In this document: piece by piece, positions 40,769-48,340 of the stretch
Position numbering within the stretch: position 1 is the stretch's first letter
Layout of the letters: each line of letters begins with the position of its first letter
NCBI GenBank assembly: GCA_029779755.1
Contig: JAKOZZ010000141.1
Coordinates: 1-55,109, forward strand
Reading direction: 5' to 3'
DNA: 55,109 bases
Origin: Pseudomonadota bacterium
GTDB lineage: Bacteria > Pseudomonadota > Gammaproteobacteria > Burkholderiales > Burkholderiaceae_E
Translations under genes and position numbers: made by a program
The notes under the pieces: generated by a model
The model's database searches: none
Seen by the model: the letters and a program-made list of their open reading frames with translations, nothing else
What the model was told of the DNA's origin: nothing

Positions 40769-42349
40769 GCGGATCATGTCCGCAGCCTTCTCGCCGATCA
40801 TGATCGTCGGCGCGTTGGTGTTGCCCCCGACGATGCGCGGCATGATCGACGCGTCGACCACCCGCAGGCGATCGATGCCCCGCACCCTCAGGCGCGTGTC
40901 GACCACGTCCTGCGGGCCCGTGCCCATGCGGCAGCTGCCCACCGGGTGGTAGATCGTGTCGGCGTGCGCCCGGATGAACCCCTCGATCTGCGCGTCGCTC
41001 TGCGCCGCCGCCGACGACGCATACTCGCGCGCGCCATAGCGTGCGAGCGCGGGCTGGGCGAGCAGCGTGCGCATCAGCCGGAAGCCGCGCACCATCCGGG
41101 CCATGTCGTCGGCGTCGGCGAGGAAGTTCGGATCGATCAGCGGCGCGGCGGCCGGATCGGCACTGGCGAGCGACACGCTGCCGCGGCTGCGCGGCCGCAG
41201 CAGACACACGTGGCAGGAGTAGCCGTGCCCGAACTGGGTCTTGCGCCCGTGGTCGACGAGCTTGCCGATCACGAAGTGCAGCTGCAGGTCGGGGATCGGT
41301 TCGTCGGGCGTGCTGCGGAGGAAGCCGCCGGCCTCGGCGAAATTCGTGGTGAGCATGCCGCTGCGCCGATCGCGCCACTCGAAGATGCCCTTCACTACAC
41401 GCACGGCCCCGGGCAGCGACAGCCCGAAGAGTTCGTGCTGGCCGGGCGCGTCGTACACCTGCACGACGTCGACGTGATCGTGCAGGTGCTGTCCCACCCC
41501 GGGCAGGTCGAGCACGGTTGCGATGCCCATCGACTGCAGATGCGCACCGGGCCCGATGCCGGACAGCATCAGCAGCTGCGCCGACAGGAAGGCCCCCGCG
41601 CTGAGCAGCACCTCGCGGCGGGCCGTCACGCGCTCGGTGGTGCCGTCCACCACGAATTCCACGCCGGTGGCGCGGCGCCCGTCGAGCAGCACGCGTGTCG
41701 CCCGGGCGCCCGTGATCACCTGCAGGTTGGCGCGCGCCATGGCCGGATGCAGGTAGCCCTTCGCCGCGCTGTGCCGCTCGCCATTGCGATGGGTGACCTG
41801 ATACGGCCCGACCCCCTCCTGCTCCGGCCCGTTGAAGTCGTCGTTGCGCGCGTACCCGGCCTGCACGCCGGCCTCGACGAACGCCGCGGCCGCCGGATTG
41901 GGGCTGCGCAGGTCCATCACGTTCAGCGGCCCGCCCGTGCCGTGCAGCGCATCGGCACCACGCTCGTTGTGCTCGGCGCGGCGGAAGTACGGCAGCACCT
42001 CTTCGAAGGACCAGCCCGGGTTGCCTTGCGCGGCCCAGTGGTCGTAGTCGGCCCGGTGCCCGCGCGTGTAGATCATCGCGTTGATCGAACTCGATCCGCC
42101 CAGCACCTTGCCGCGCGGCTGGTAGCCGCGCCGGCCGTCGAGTCCGGGCTGCGGCACCGTCGAGAACCCCCAGTTGGCCTGCTGGTTCCTGGCCATCAGC
42201 GCCAGGCCGGCCGGGCAGTGGATCAGCACGCTGCTGTCGGCGGACCCCGCCTCGAGCAGGCAGACCCGCACCGCCGGATCCTCGCTCAGACGCGCCGCCA
42301 GCACGCATCCGGCCGATCCGGCGCCCACCACGACGTAGTCGACTTCCAT
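40748..42349 (-). CDS. GMC-family FAD-dependent oxidoreductase
   Basis: A 533-residue flavoprotein of the choline dehydrogenase/alcohol oxidase group. The dinucleotide-binding V-V-V-G-A-G-S-A-G-C-V-L (6-17) is followed by the GMC signature 1 region R-G-K-V-L-G-G-S-S-S-I-N-A-M-I-Y-T-R-G and signature 2 A-G-A-F-L-S-A-Q-L-L-M-L-S-G-I-G-P. The catalytic H-P-V-G-S-C-R-M-G and V-G-G-N-T-N-A-P-T-I-M-I-G-E-K-A are present. ATG 42349 starts directly at the FAD motif. By homology it oxidises a primary or secondary alcohol to an aldehyde or ketone; substrate unknown. It is separate from the upstream hydrolase gene by 233 bases. Confidence 0.9.
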   Translation of the reverse strand: MEVDYVVVGAGSAGCVLAARLSEDPAVRVCLLEAGSADSSVLIHCPAGLALMARNQQANWGFSTVPQPGLDGRRGYQPRGKVLGGSSSINAMIYTRGHRADYDHWAAQGNPGWSFEEVLPYFRRAEHNERGADALHGTGGPLNVMDLRSPNPAAAAFVEAGVQAGYARNDDFNGPEQEGVGPYQVTHRNGERHSAAKGYLHPAMARANLQVITGARATRVLLDGRRATGVEFVVDGTTERVTARREVLLSAGAFLSAQLLMLSGIGPGAHLQSMGIATVLDLPGVGQHLHDHVDVVQVYDAPGQHELFGLSLPGAVRVVKGIFEWRDRRSGMLTTNFAEAGGFLRSTPDEPIPDLQLHFVIGKLVDHGRKTQFGHGYSCHVCLLRPRSRGSVSLASADPAAAPLIDPNFLADADDMARMVRGFRLMRTLLAQPALARYGAREYASSAAAQSDAQIEGFIRAHADTIYHPVGSCRMGTGPQDVVDTRLRVRGIDRLRVVDASIMPRIVGGNTNAPTIMIGEKAADMIREDARAA

Positions 42350-42353
42350 GGTC

Positions 42354-42374
42354 TGCACTCTGCACTCCGCACTC
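42354..42374 (-). repeat. three 7-bp direct repeats before the GMC start
   Basis: TGCACTC occurs at 42354-42360 and 42361-42367, with CGCACTC at 42368-42374, four bases upstream of the GMC ATG on the minus strand, where it reads GAGTGC three times. It may give overlapping weak ribosome binding sites (GAG). The remainder of the gap 42375-42582 holds nothing I can support. Confidence 0.5.
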
Positions 42375-42582
42375 GAAGCGCTGCCGACCGTCCGCCGCTC
42401 TTGCACCGGACGCCCGCAGCCGCTTCGTCACACCGCGCCGCTGCAGGCGGCGCACCGTGCTGCCCTGCATGCATCATAGCGCCGCGGCGCATGCACATGC
42501 GGGTATGCACGGGGCGCGGATGTGAACGGGGTCGCGTGTGCGCGGGTACGGGCACGCGGGTGCGGTCGCACCCGCCGCCGAC

Positions 42583-43458
42583 TCAGCCCGTCACGGTGGC
42601 GATCCACGCCCGCAGGTTGGCGATCACCTCGTCGCGATTCGTCTCGTTGAGCATCTCGTGCCGTCCCTGACCGTAGACGTGGACCGACACGTTCGCGATG
42701 CCGGCGGCCAGATAGCGTTCGGCCAGCGGGAAGAACCAGCGCAGGTTGCCGTTGACCGGATCCTCGCTGCCCGTGAACAGGTTCAGCGCCAGCCCGCGCG
42801 GAATGCGCGCGAGCGCGTCGGGCGCATACGCGGCCATCGTGACCTCGAGCATCGATCGGCGCGACGCGTCGCTGACCGTGAACCCGCACAGCGGGTCGGC
42901 CACGTAGGCGTCGACCATCGCCGCATCGCGGCTCAGCCAGTCGAACGGCGTGCGTGCGGGCTCGAACGCCGCGTTGTAGTCCTGCAGCTTGAAGGGCCCC
43001 CGCGTCTGCGCGGTCTGACGCAGGTCCAGCGCCGCGGTGCCGGACAGGGCCACGCCGTCGACGAGGTCGCCGTGCAGCGTGAGATACCGCTGCGCCGCGA
43101 ACGAACCCATGCTGTGCCCGAGCAGGATCGCCGGGGTGCCCGGCACCTGCGCGCGCAGTGCGCGTGTGACGACGGCGAGGTCGTCGACGACCGCAGCGAA
43201 TCCGCCCGGACCGAACGCGCCGAGCATGCCGGCGCTGCGCGCGACCTCGCCGTGACCGCGGTGGTCGCTGGCCCACACCTCGACCCCGGTGGCGGCGAGC
43301 GCCCGGGCCACGTGCGCGTAGCGCCCCGCGTGCTCGCCCATGCCGTGCGCGATCTGCAGCACGGCGCGCGGTGTGCCGTCCGCGCGCCAGCGCAGCACTG
43401 TGATCGGGGCGCCGTCGGCGGCGGACAGAGCGCGTCGTTCGAAGGGGGCGGCGCTCAT
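42583..43458 (-). CDS. alpha/beta hydrolase of the monoacylglycerol lipase type
   Basis: A 291-residue serine hydrolase (Hydrolase_4/S33). The oxyanion loop is I-A-H-G-M-G-E-H-A-G-R-Y (36-47), and D-H-R-G-H-G follows at 65. The nucleophile elbow G-H-S-M-G is at 114-118 with Ser116. The acid is likely in T-G-S-E-D-P-V-N-G and the histidine in Y-G-Q-G-R-H-E-M. The H-G-x-G-E-H and G-H-S-M-G pair is characteristic of bacterial lysophospholipase/MGL proteins. The ATG overlaps the stop of the PLP-enzyme gene (four bases), so the two are co-expressed. Confidence 0.9.
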   Translation of the reverse strand: MSAAPFERRALSAADGAPITVLRWRADGTPRAVLQIAHGMGEHAGRYAHVARALAATGVEVWASDHRGHGEVARSAGMLGAFGPGGFAAVVDDLAVVTRALRAQVPGTPAILLGHSMGSFAAQRYLTLHGDLVDGVALSGTAALDLRQTAQTRGPFKLQDYNAAFEPARTPFDWLSRDAAMVDAYVADPLCGFTVSDASRRSMLEVTMAAYAPDALARIPRGLALNLFTGSEDPVNGNLRWFFPLAERYLAAGIANVSVHVYGQGRHEMLNETNRDEVIANLRAWIATVTG

Positions 43459-44744
43459 CGCGTGCCCGCCTGCGCCACAGGCACTGGCGCCGACGGCACG
43501 GAGGCCGCGCCGCGGGTGCGCTCCAGCGCCTGTGCGAAGTCCGCCTGCAGGTCGTCGTAGTCCTCGATGCCGACGGACAGCCGGATCAGCGACTCGGCGA
43601 TGCCCATCTGCCGGCGCTGCTCGGGCCCCATCTCGAAGAAGATCGTGTGCGCCACCGGGATCGCCAGCGTGCGCGTGTCGCCCAGGTGACTGGACTTGAC
43701 CACCAGGTCGAGCGCATCGAGGAAGTCGAAGCAGTCGATCGCCGCGTCGAGCTCGAAGCTCAGCAGCGCGCCCTGCCGGCGGAACAGGCGCATCGCGCGT
43801 TCATGCTGCGGATGACTGTCGAGGCCCGGGTAGTGCACGCACGCGACGCCGGGCTGCGCCTGCAGCCACTGCGCCAGCTGCAGCGCATTGGCACAGGCGC
43901 GCTCCATGCGCAGCACCAGGGTCTCGGCGCCGACCGCGATGCGGTGCGCATGCTCGGCGCCCAGGGTGGCGCCGAGGTCGCGCAGCCCCTTCTTACGGAT
44001 CTGCTGCAGTCCCCACCCGGCCGGATCGCCCTTGCGGTAGGGCGCGGCGATGTTGGGGTACGCCGACCAGTCGAACAGACCGGTGTCCGACACCGCCCCG
44101 CCCAGTGCGTTGCCGTGACCGCAGATCGACTTGGTCAGCGAGTTGACGACGAGCGACGCGCCCACTGAACGCGGCCGGAACAGCGCCGGTGTCGTCATCG
44201 TGTTGTCGACCACGTAGACGATGCCCCGTGCCGTGCACAGCGCGCCGATGCCTTCGAGGTCGGCGACCTGCGTGACCGGGTTGGCGATCGTCTCCACGAA
44301 CACGAGCCGGGTGTTCGGCCGCACCGCCGCCTCGACGGCCGCCACGTCGGTGGCGTCGGCCAGCGTCACCTCGATGCCGATGCCGGCCAGCGTACCGATC
44401 AGGCTCGCGGTGTTGCCGAACAGGTAGCGGCTCGCCACGACGTGGTCGCCGCGACGCAGCAGCGCCAGCATCATCGAGCCGATCGCGGCCATGCCGGTGG
44501 CGAAGCACACGGTGCCGACCGCATCCTCGAGCATCGAGACCTTGGCCTCGAGGGCGGCCGTGGTGGGGTTGCCCTGACGCCCGTAGACGTGCCCCGGCTG
44601 CCGCCCCTGGAACACGGCCGCGAGGTCGCGCGACGCACGGTAGCCGTACGCCACGGCCGCATGCATCGGCTTGTGGACCGCGCCGTGCTCGACCACGCCG
44701 TTGCGGTCGGCGTGCAGAAGGGTGGTGGTGATGCCTCGATGCAT
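43455..44744 (-). CDS. Cys/Met-metabolism PLP enzyme (cystathionine gamma-synthase / gamma-lyase family)
   Basis: A 429-residue fold-type I PLP enzyme. Y-x-R-x-G-N-P-T (55-61), S-R-Y-L-F-G-N-T (105-112), D180 in Y-V-V-D-N-T-M-T-T-P and the Schiff-base K205 in N-S-L-T-K-S-I-C-G-H-G-N-A are present. The G-H-G-N-A-L-G-G after the lysine, instead of the more common G-H-S-D, is shared with a branch often annotated cystathionine gamma-synthase family protein. The reaction (synthase, sulfhydrylase or lyase) is open. It is upstream in a two-gene operon with the MGL-like hydrolase. The extra 20-residue C-terminal tail is low complexity. Confidence 0.88.
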   Translation of the reverse strand: MHRGITTTLLHADRNGVVEHGAVHKPMHAAVAYGYRASRDLAAVFQGRQPGHVYGRQGNPTTAALEAKVSMLEDAVGTVCFATGMAAIGSMMLALLRRGDHVVASRYLFGNTASLIGTLAGIGIEVTLADATDVAAVEAAVRPNTRLVFVETIANPVTQVADLEGIGALCTARGIVYVVDNTMTTPALFRPRSVGASLVVNSLTKSICGHGNALGGAVSDTGLFDWSAYPNIAAPYRKGDPAGWGLQQIRKKGLRDLGATLGAEHAHRIAVGAETLVLRMERACANALQLAQWLQAQPGVACVHYPGLDSHPQHERAMRLFRRQGALLSFELDAAIDCFDFLDALDLVVKSSHLGDTRTLAIPVAHTIFFEMGPEQRRQMGIAESLIRLSVGIEDYDDLQADFAQALERTRGAASVPSAPVPVAQAGTR

Positions 44745-44828
44745 GACGGGTCCTGGTGCGACGGGGTGCGAAGGGTGGGGGCCGGAACGGGAAACGCGAA
44801 CTCTAGCCGAAGCCGGACCGTCGGGTGC

Positions 44829-44858
44829 GGCCGGGCGCGGCCGGGCGCGGCCGGTGCC
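44829..44858. repeat. three 10-bp GC-rich tandem units
   Basis: GGCCGGGCGC at 44829-44838 and 44839-44848, with a degenerate third copy at 44849-44858, in the divergent gap between the PLP-enzyme and cyclase-family genes. Confidence 0.6.
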
Positions 44859-44867
44859 GGCACGCGA

Positions 44868-44925
44868 TGGCAGACGTCGCGCGTGCGTATGGCAGAGATC
44901 GCGCGTGCGTATCAGCGCGTGGGTA
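44868..44925 (+). repeat. 22-bp direct repeats upstream of the cyclase-family gene
   Basis: Two 22-base units at 44868-44889 and 44890-44911 share TGGCAGA and TCGCGCGTGCGTA, differing at two positions. A shorter third copy, CGCGTGGGTA, follows at 44916-44925. Spacing is two helical turns, so a regulator could bind the same face twice. The gene starts at 44959. Confidence 0.7.
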
Positions 44926-44958
44926 TCATGCCGTCACGCCGCCCCCGGGAGCCACGCC

Positions 44959-45726
44959 ATGAAGATCGTCGACCTGTCCATCTTCCTCGAGAACGACGTG
45001 GTCTCGGACCCGCCGCCGTTCAAGCCGCAGATCCACTACGTGAACCACACCGACAGCTTCCCGCGGCTGGCGCAGTTCTTCCCCGGCCTGCAGCCGGGCG
45101 ACATGCCCGACGGCGAGGCCTGGGCGGTGGAGAAGGTGGAGCTCTCCACGCACAACGGCACCCACCTCGATGCGCCGTGGCACTTCGCCAGCACGATGAA
45201 CCGCGGCGAGCCCGCGATCACGATCGACCAGGTGCCGCTGGAGTGGTGCTTCCAGCCCGGCGTGAAGCTCGACTTCCGTCACCTGCCCGACGGCTACGTG
45301 GTGACCGCGGCCGACGTCGAGGCCGAGCTCGCCCGCATCGGCCACACGCTGGCGCCGCTGGAGATCGTCGTGATCAACACGCGCGCCGGATCGCGCTACG
45401 GCAACGACGACTACGTGCAGGCCGGCTGCGGGATGGGCTACGCGGCGACGATGTACCTGCTCGAGCGCGGCGTGCGCGTGACCGGCACCGACGCCTGGAG
45501 CTGGGACGCGCCCTTCGTCTACACGGCCGAGAAGTACGCGCAGGGCAAGGACGCGTCGATCATCTGGGAAGGGCACAAGGCCGGCCGCGACATCGGCTAC
45601 TGCCACCTGGAGAAGCTGCACAACCTCGAGGCGCTGCCGGCGACCGGCTTCCGGATCGCCTGCTTCCCGGCGAAGATCCGCGCCGCGTCGGCCGGCTGGA
45701 CGCGGGCGGTGGCGATCTTCGACTGA
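44959..45726 (+). CDS. cyclase-family metal-dependent hydrolase (kynurenine formamidase-like)
   Basis: A 255-residue protein of PF04199. The metal/catalytic motif H-N-G-T-H-L-D-A-P-W-H-F has H65, H69, D71 and H75, as in KynB and isatin hydrolase. M-K-I-V-D-L-S opens the fold, and V-I-N-T-R-A-G and V-T-G-T-D-A-W-S-W-D follow. It probably opens a cyclic amide or hydrolyses an N-formyl group, but the substrate is unknown; no other kyn genes are near. ATG 44959 follows GGGAGCC. It stands alone, with repeats before it and a hairpin after it. Confidence 0.88.
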   Translation: MKIVDLSIFLENDVVSDPPPFKPQIHYVNHTDSFPRLAQFFPGLQPGDMPDGEAWAVEKVELSTHNGTHLDAPWHFASTMNRGEPAITIDQVPLEWCFQPGVKLDFRHLPDGYVVTAADVEAELARIGHTLAPLEIVVINTRAGSRYGNDDYVQAGCGMGYAATMYLLERGVRVTGTDAWSWDAPFVYTAEKYAQGKDASIIWEGHKAGRDIGYCHLEKLHNLEALPATGFRIACFPAKIRAASAGWTRAVAIFD

Positions 45727-45727
45727 A

Positions 45728-45753
45728 CCCCGCGCGGCACCCGTCGCGCGGGG
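45728..45753 (+). terminator. hairpin after the cyclase-family gene
   Basis: CCCCGCGCG (45728-45736) pairs perfectly with CGCGCGGGG (45745-45753) around an eight-base loop, two bases after the stop codon. It is a strong stem but has no T-run. The following gap contains the GCTGGT repeat. Confidence 0.5.
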
Positions 45754-45809
45754 GTCGCGCGGCGCCGCCGATCGTGCGGTCGCCGCGCGCCACCGGTGCC
45801 GACGCCGAC

Positions 45810-45838
45810 GCTGGTGCTGGTGCTGGTGCTGGTGCTGG
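45810..45838. repeat. hexanucleotide repeat GCTGGT, 4.8 copies
   Basis: GCTGGT is repeated four times (45810-45833) plus a partial copy to 45838, ending nine bases before the lipoprotein stop complement. Such tracts can vary in length by replication slippage. It is outside coding sequence, so no phase-variation role is evident. Confidence 0.8.
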
Positions 45839-45846
45839 CTCCGACC

Positions 45847-46536
45847 TTACTGCGCCGCGAAGCAGTAGAGGCGCCCGTCGCCGCCGGTGCTGGCCAGCCC
45901 CTCGCGATGGCAGCCGCGCGACGGGTGGGCGGAATTCCACGAGCGGGCCCAGGCGTTGTCGACCGGTCCCACCCGATCGTGGTGACCGGTCATCGCCGAA
46001 CCGTCGGGGCCGCCCTTGGTCCAGTTGCCGCAGGTCATGTCGGGGAACGGTGCGCCCGGAAAGGCCGTGCCGTCGGGGCGCGAGCCGGTCAGGATGTCGT
46101 GCTGGTTGGGCTTTTCGGTGCGCCCGTTCACGGGCCGGCCGTTCTCGTCCAGCGCCGTTGCCTTGGTGAGGTTGTTGTCGGGCCCGTGCAGATGCTCGAC
46201 GTTGCGCGCCACGACCACGCCGCGGGCGTTCTGCCAGGGCCCCGGGCCGATGCGGTCGCGCGCGTTCACGAAACCGCGGTCGCCGAGCGCCGGGGCCTGC
46301 GTGCTGAGGTAGGCGCGCCAGACGCGCCCCGTGGAGCCCGCCTGGGTCGCGAGCGCCTGGCAGTGCCGGTCCGCCCCCTCCAGACCGCCGAGATCGCCGC
46401 CCTTGCCGGGGTTCGAACTCGTCACGAAGAACGTCATCGCCTTCGGGTCGGGCTGGGCCGACGGCATGCCCGCGCAGCCGCCCAGTGCCAGCAGCGCCGC
46501 CGCCGTCAGCCCCATCATCCGGTTCCTGTGTTGCAT
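45847..46536 (-). CDS. lipoprotein with a lectin/endostatin-like domain
   Basis: A 229-residue protein. The signal M-M-G-L-T-A-A-A-L-L-A-L-G-G-C has a lipobox L-G-G-C with C21, so it is lipid-anchored. The rest starts M-T-F-F-V-T-S-S-N-P-G-K-G-G-D-L-G-G-L-x-G-A-D-x-H-C-Q and continues with V-W-R-A-Y-L-S-T-Q and ends G-R-L-Y-C-F-A-A-Q. This pattern is seen in proteobacterial proteins labelled lectin or collagen-XV/XVIII endostatin-like; paired cysteines near both ends suit that fold. ATG 46536 is fixed by AGGAGACCGTG; ATG 46563 is upstream of that site. Function unknown; possibly binding of glycans at the surface. Confidence 0.82.
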   Translation of the reverse strand: MQHRNRMMGLTAAALLALGGCAGMPSAQPDPKAMTFFVTSSNPGKGGDLGGLEGADRHCQALATQAGSTGRVWRAYLSTQAPALGDRGFVNARDRIGPGPWQNARGVVVARNVEHLHGPDNNLTKATALDENGRPVNGRTEKPNQHDILTGSRPDGTAFPGAPFPDMTCGNWTKGGPDGSAMTGHHDRVGPVDNAWARSWNSAHPSRGCHREGLASTGGDGRLYCFAAQ

Positions 46537-46595
46537 CACGGTCTCCTGTGCGTTCGTGATCATCGATGTCCACCGGGTGCGCCCGGCGGGGTCTG

Positions 46596-46629
46596 CTGGA
46601 ACAACGCCTTCACTGGAACAGCGCCTTCA
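46596..46629 (-). repeat. 17-bp tandem duplication across the ligase stop codon
   Basis: CTGGAACAACGCCTTCA (46596-46612) and CTGGAACAGCGCCTTCA (46613-46629) differ at one base. The junction falls on the complement of the ligase stop codon (46610-46612), so the last codons of the gene are repeated just beyond it. Confidence 0.85.
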
Positions 46630-48328
46630 GGTCCTTCTTCATGATCTTGCCGTTCGCGTTGCGCGGCAACGTGCCCGGCTGGAACACGATGCGCACCGGC
46701 ACCTTGAACGCCGCGAGCAGGCCGGCGACGTGCGCGCGCAGCTCGGCCTCGGTGGCCTGCGCGCCCGGCTTGAGCGCCACCACCGCGGCGGGCTCCTCGC
46801 CCAGCGAGTGATGCGGCAGGCCGATCAGCGCCGCATCCATCACGGCCGGATGGCGGTACAGCGCGTCCTCGACCTCGATGCAGTAGATGTTCTCGCCGCC
46901 GCGGATGATCATGTCCTTCATGCGGTCGACGATGAAGACGAAGCCCTCGTCGTCGAGCCGCGCCAGATCGCCGGTGCGCAGCCATCCGTCGACGAAGGTG
47001 GCGGCCGTGGCCTCGGGCTTGTTCCAGTAGCCGCGCACCACGTTCGGCCCGCGCACCCACAGCTCGCCCACCTCGCCCGCGGGCAGGGTGCTGCCGTCGG
47101 GCGCCACCACCTTCATGTCGCACACCGGCAGGGCCGGTCCGCTGCTGTCGGGCCGGTGCACGTAGTCTTCCGCGCTGTGCCCGGTGAACGTGGACGAGGT
47201 CTCCGACATGCCCCAGCCGATGCCCGGCGCCGACGTCGGAAACACTTCACGGATGCGGCGCACCAGCTCGGGCGCGGCCGGGGCGCCGCCGTAGGCCATG
47301 CTCTCGAGCGAGGACAGGTCGTACTTCGGACGGGCCGGGTGCTCGATGATCTGCCAGGCGATCGTGGGCACGCCGCCGGCACTGGTGACGCGCTCGCGCT
47401 CGATCAGCTGCATCGCGCGCTCCGGATCCCAGTGGTGCATCAGCACCAGCTTGCCGCCGGTGTGCAGCGTGCCGTTGAGCACGGCGTGGCAGCCGGTGAC
47501 GTGGAAGAACGGCACCGACAGCAGCGCCGCCTTCTGCGGTGCGTTGGGATCGGGCTGCGGCAGCGGGTCGCCGCGCCGCAGGCAGTTGCGCAGCACCGAG
47601 AACGCGCCGGTGCCCAGGATGCAGGTGGCGTTGCGGTGGGTGCCCAGCGCGCCTTTCGAGTTGCCCGTGGTGCCCGACGTGTAGAAGATGGTGGCGTCGT
47701 CCTCGGGCTGCAGCGGCACGTCGGGCAGCGCCTGCTCGGGCAGCGCGGCCCAGCCGTCGACCGGCCCGACCAGGTCCTCGAAACGCGCGGCCGACGGCTT
47801 GCCGAGATCGCCCGAGGCACGCGCCACCCACACGCGTTCGAGCGCGCCACACGAGGACAGGCGCCCGCGCAGCCGCTCGAAGCGTTCGCCGTCGGCGATC
47901 AGCACGCGGGCGCCGGAGTCCTCGAGCCCGTAGACCAGCTCGCCGGCCGTCCACCAGGCGTTCAGCGGCGTGGCAATCGCACCGGCCAGCAGCGCGCCGT
48001 AGAACGCCACCGGCCATTCGGGCAGGTTGCGCATCGCGATCGCGACACGGTCGCCCTTGACCACGCCCGCCTGCCGCAGCGCGTGCGCGACGACGATCGC
48101 CGCGCGTGCGAAGCCTTCGTACGTGGTGCGCTCGTCCTCGTAGACGAGGAAGGTCTTGGGGCCGTGCGCGGCGCGCGCCGCGACGAACGCCTCGCGCAGC
48201 GTCGGCGGCGCGTGCTTCCAGACCCGCGTGGGCACGCCACGGATCGTGACCTCCTCGATCTCGAACGGCGACCCGGGCGCGGTCAGCAGCGCGTGGGCCC
48301 GGGCAAGCGAAACGACGGGCCAGGACAT
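46610..48328 (-). CDS. acyl-CoA synthetase (AMP-forming), set B
   Basis: A 572-residue ANL ligase. A3 is F-Y-T-S-G-T-T-G-N-S-K-G (215-226), followed by V-P-F-F-H-V-T-G-C, A5 G-W-G-M-S-E-T-S-S, A7 T-G-D-L-A-R-L-D-D-E-G-F-V-F-I-V-D-R-M-K-D-M-I-I-R-G-G-E-N, and the catalytic lysine in N-A-N-G-K-I-M-K-K-D. It is only distantly similar to the set A ligase. The product would feed the two acyl-CoA dehydrogenases encoded upstream on the same strand. Substrate unknown; the family includes medium- and long-chain and side-chain acids. The gap to the dehydrogenase stop is 12 bases, so they form an operon. Confidence 0.9.
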   Translation of the reverse strand: MSWPVVSLARAHALLTAPGSPFEIEEVTIRGVPTRVWKHAPPTLREAFVAARAAHGPKTFLVYEDERTTYEGFARAAIVVAHALRQAGVVKGDRVAIAMRNLPEWPVAFYGALLAGAIATPLNAWWTAGELVYGLEDSGARVLIADGERFERLRGRLSSCGALERVWVARASGDLGKPSAARFEDLVGPVDGWAALPEQALPDVPLQPEDDATIFYTSGTTGNSKGALGTHRNATCILGTGAFSVLRNCLRRGDPLPQPDPNAPQKAALLSVPFFHVTGCHAVLNGTLHTGGKLVLMHHWDPERAMQLIERERVTSAGGVPTIAWQIIEHPARPKYDLSSLESMAYGGAPAAPELVRRIREVFPTSAPGIGWGMSETSSTFTGHSAEDYVHRPDSSGPALPVCDMKVVAPDGSTLPAGEVGELWVRGPNVVRGYWNKPEATAATFVDGWLRTGDLARLDDEGFVFIVDRMKDMIIRGGENIYCIEVEDALYRHPAVMDAALIGLPHHSLGEEPAAVVALKPGAQATEAELRAHVAGLLAAFKVPVRIVFQPGTLPRNANGKIMKKDLKALFQ

Positions 48329-48340
48329 GGGCCGCTCCGG

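Noticed and set aside
44745-44958. SAM riboswitch before the PLP enzyme gene
   Set aside because: None of the SAM-I or SAM-II conserved blocks could be found in this gap; only GC-rich repeats are seen.
45810-45838. Phase-variable repeat controlling the lipoprotein
   Set aside because: The hexamer lies beyond the stop codon, and six-base changes would not shift a frame.
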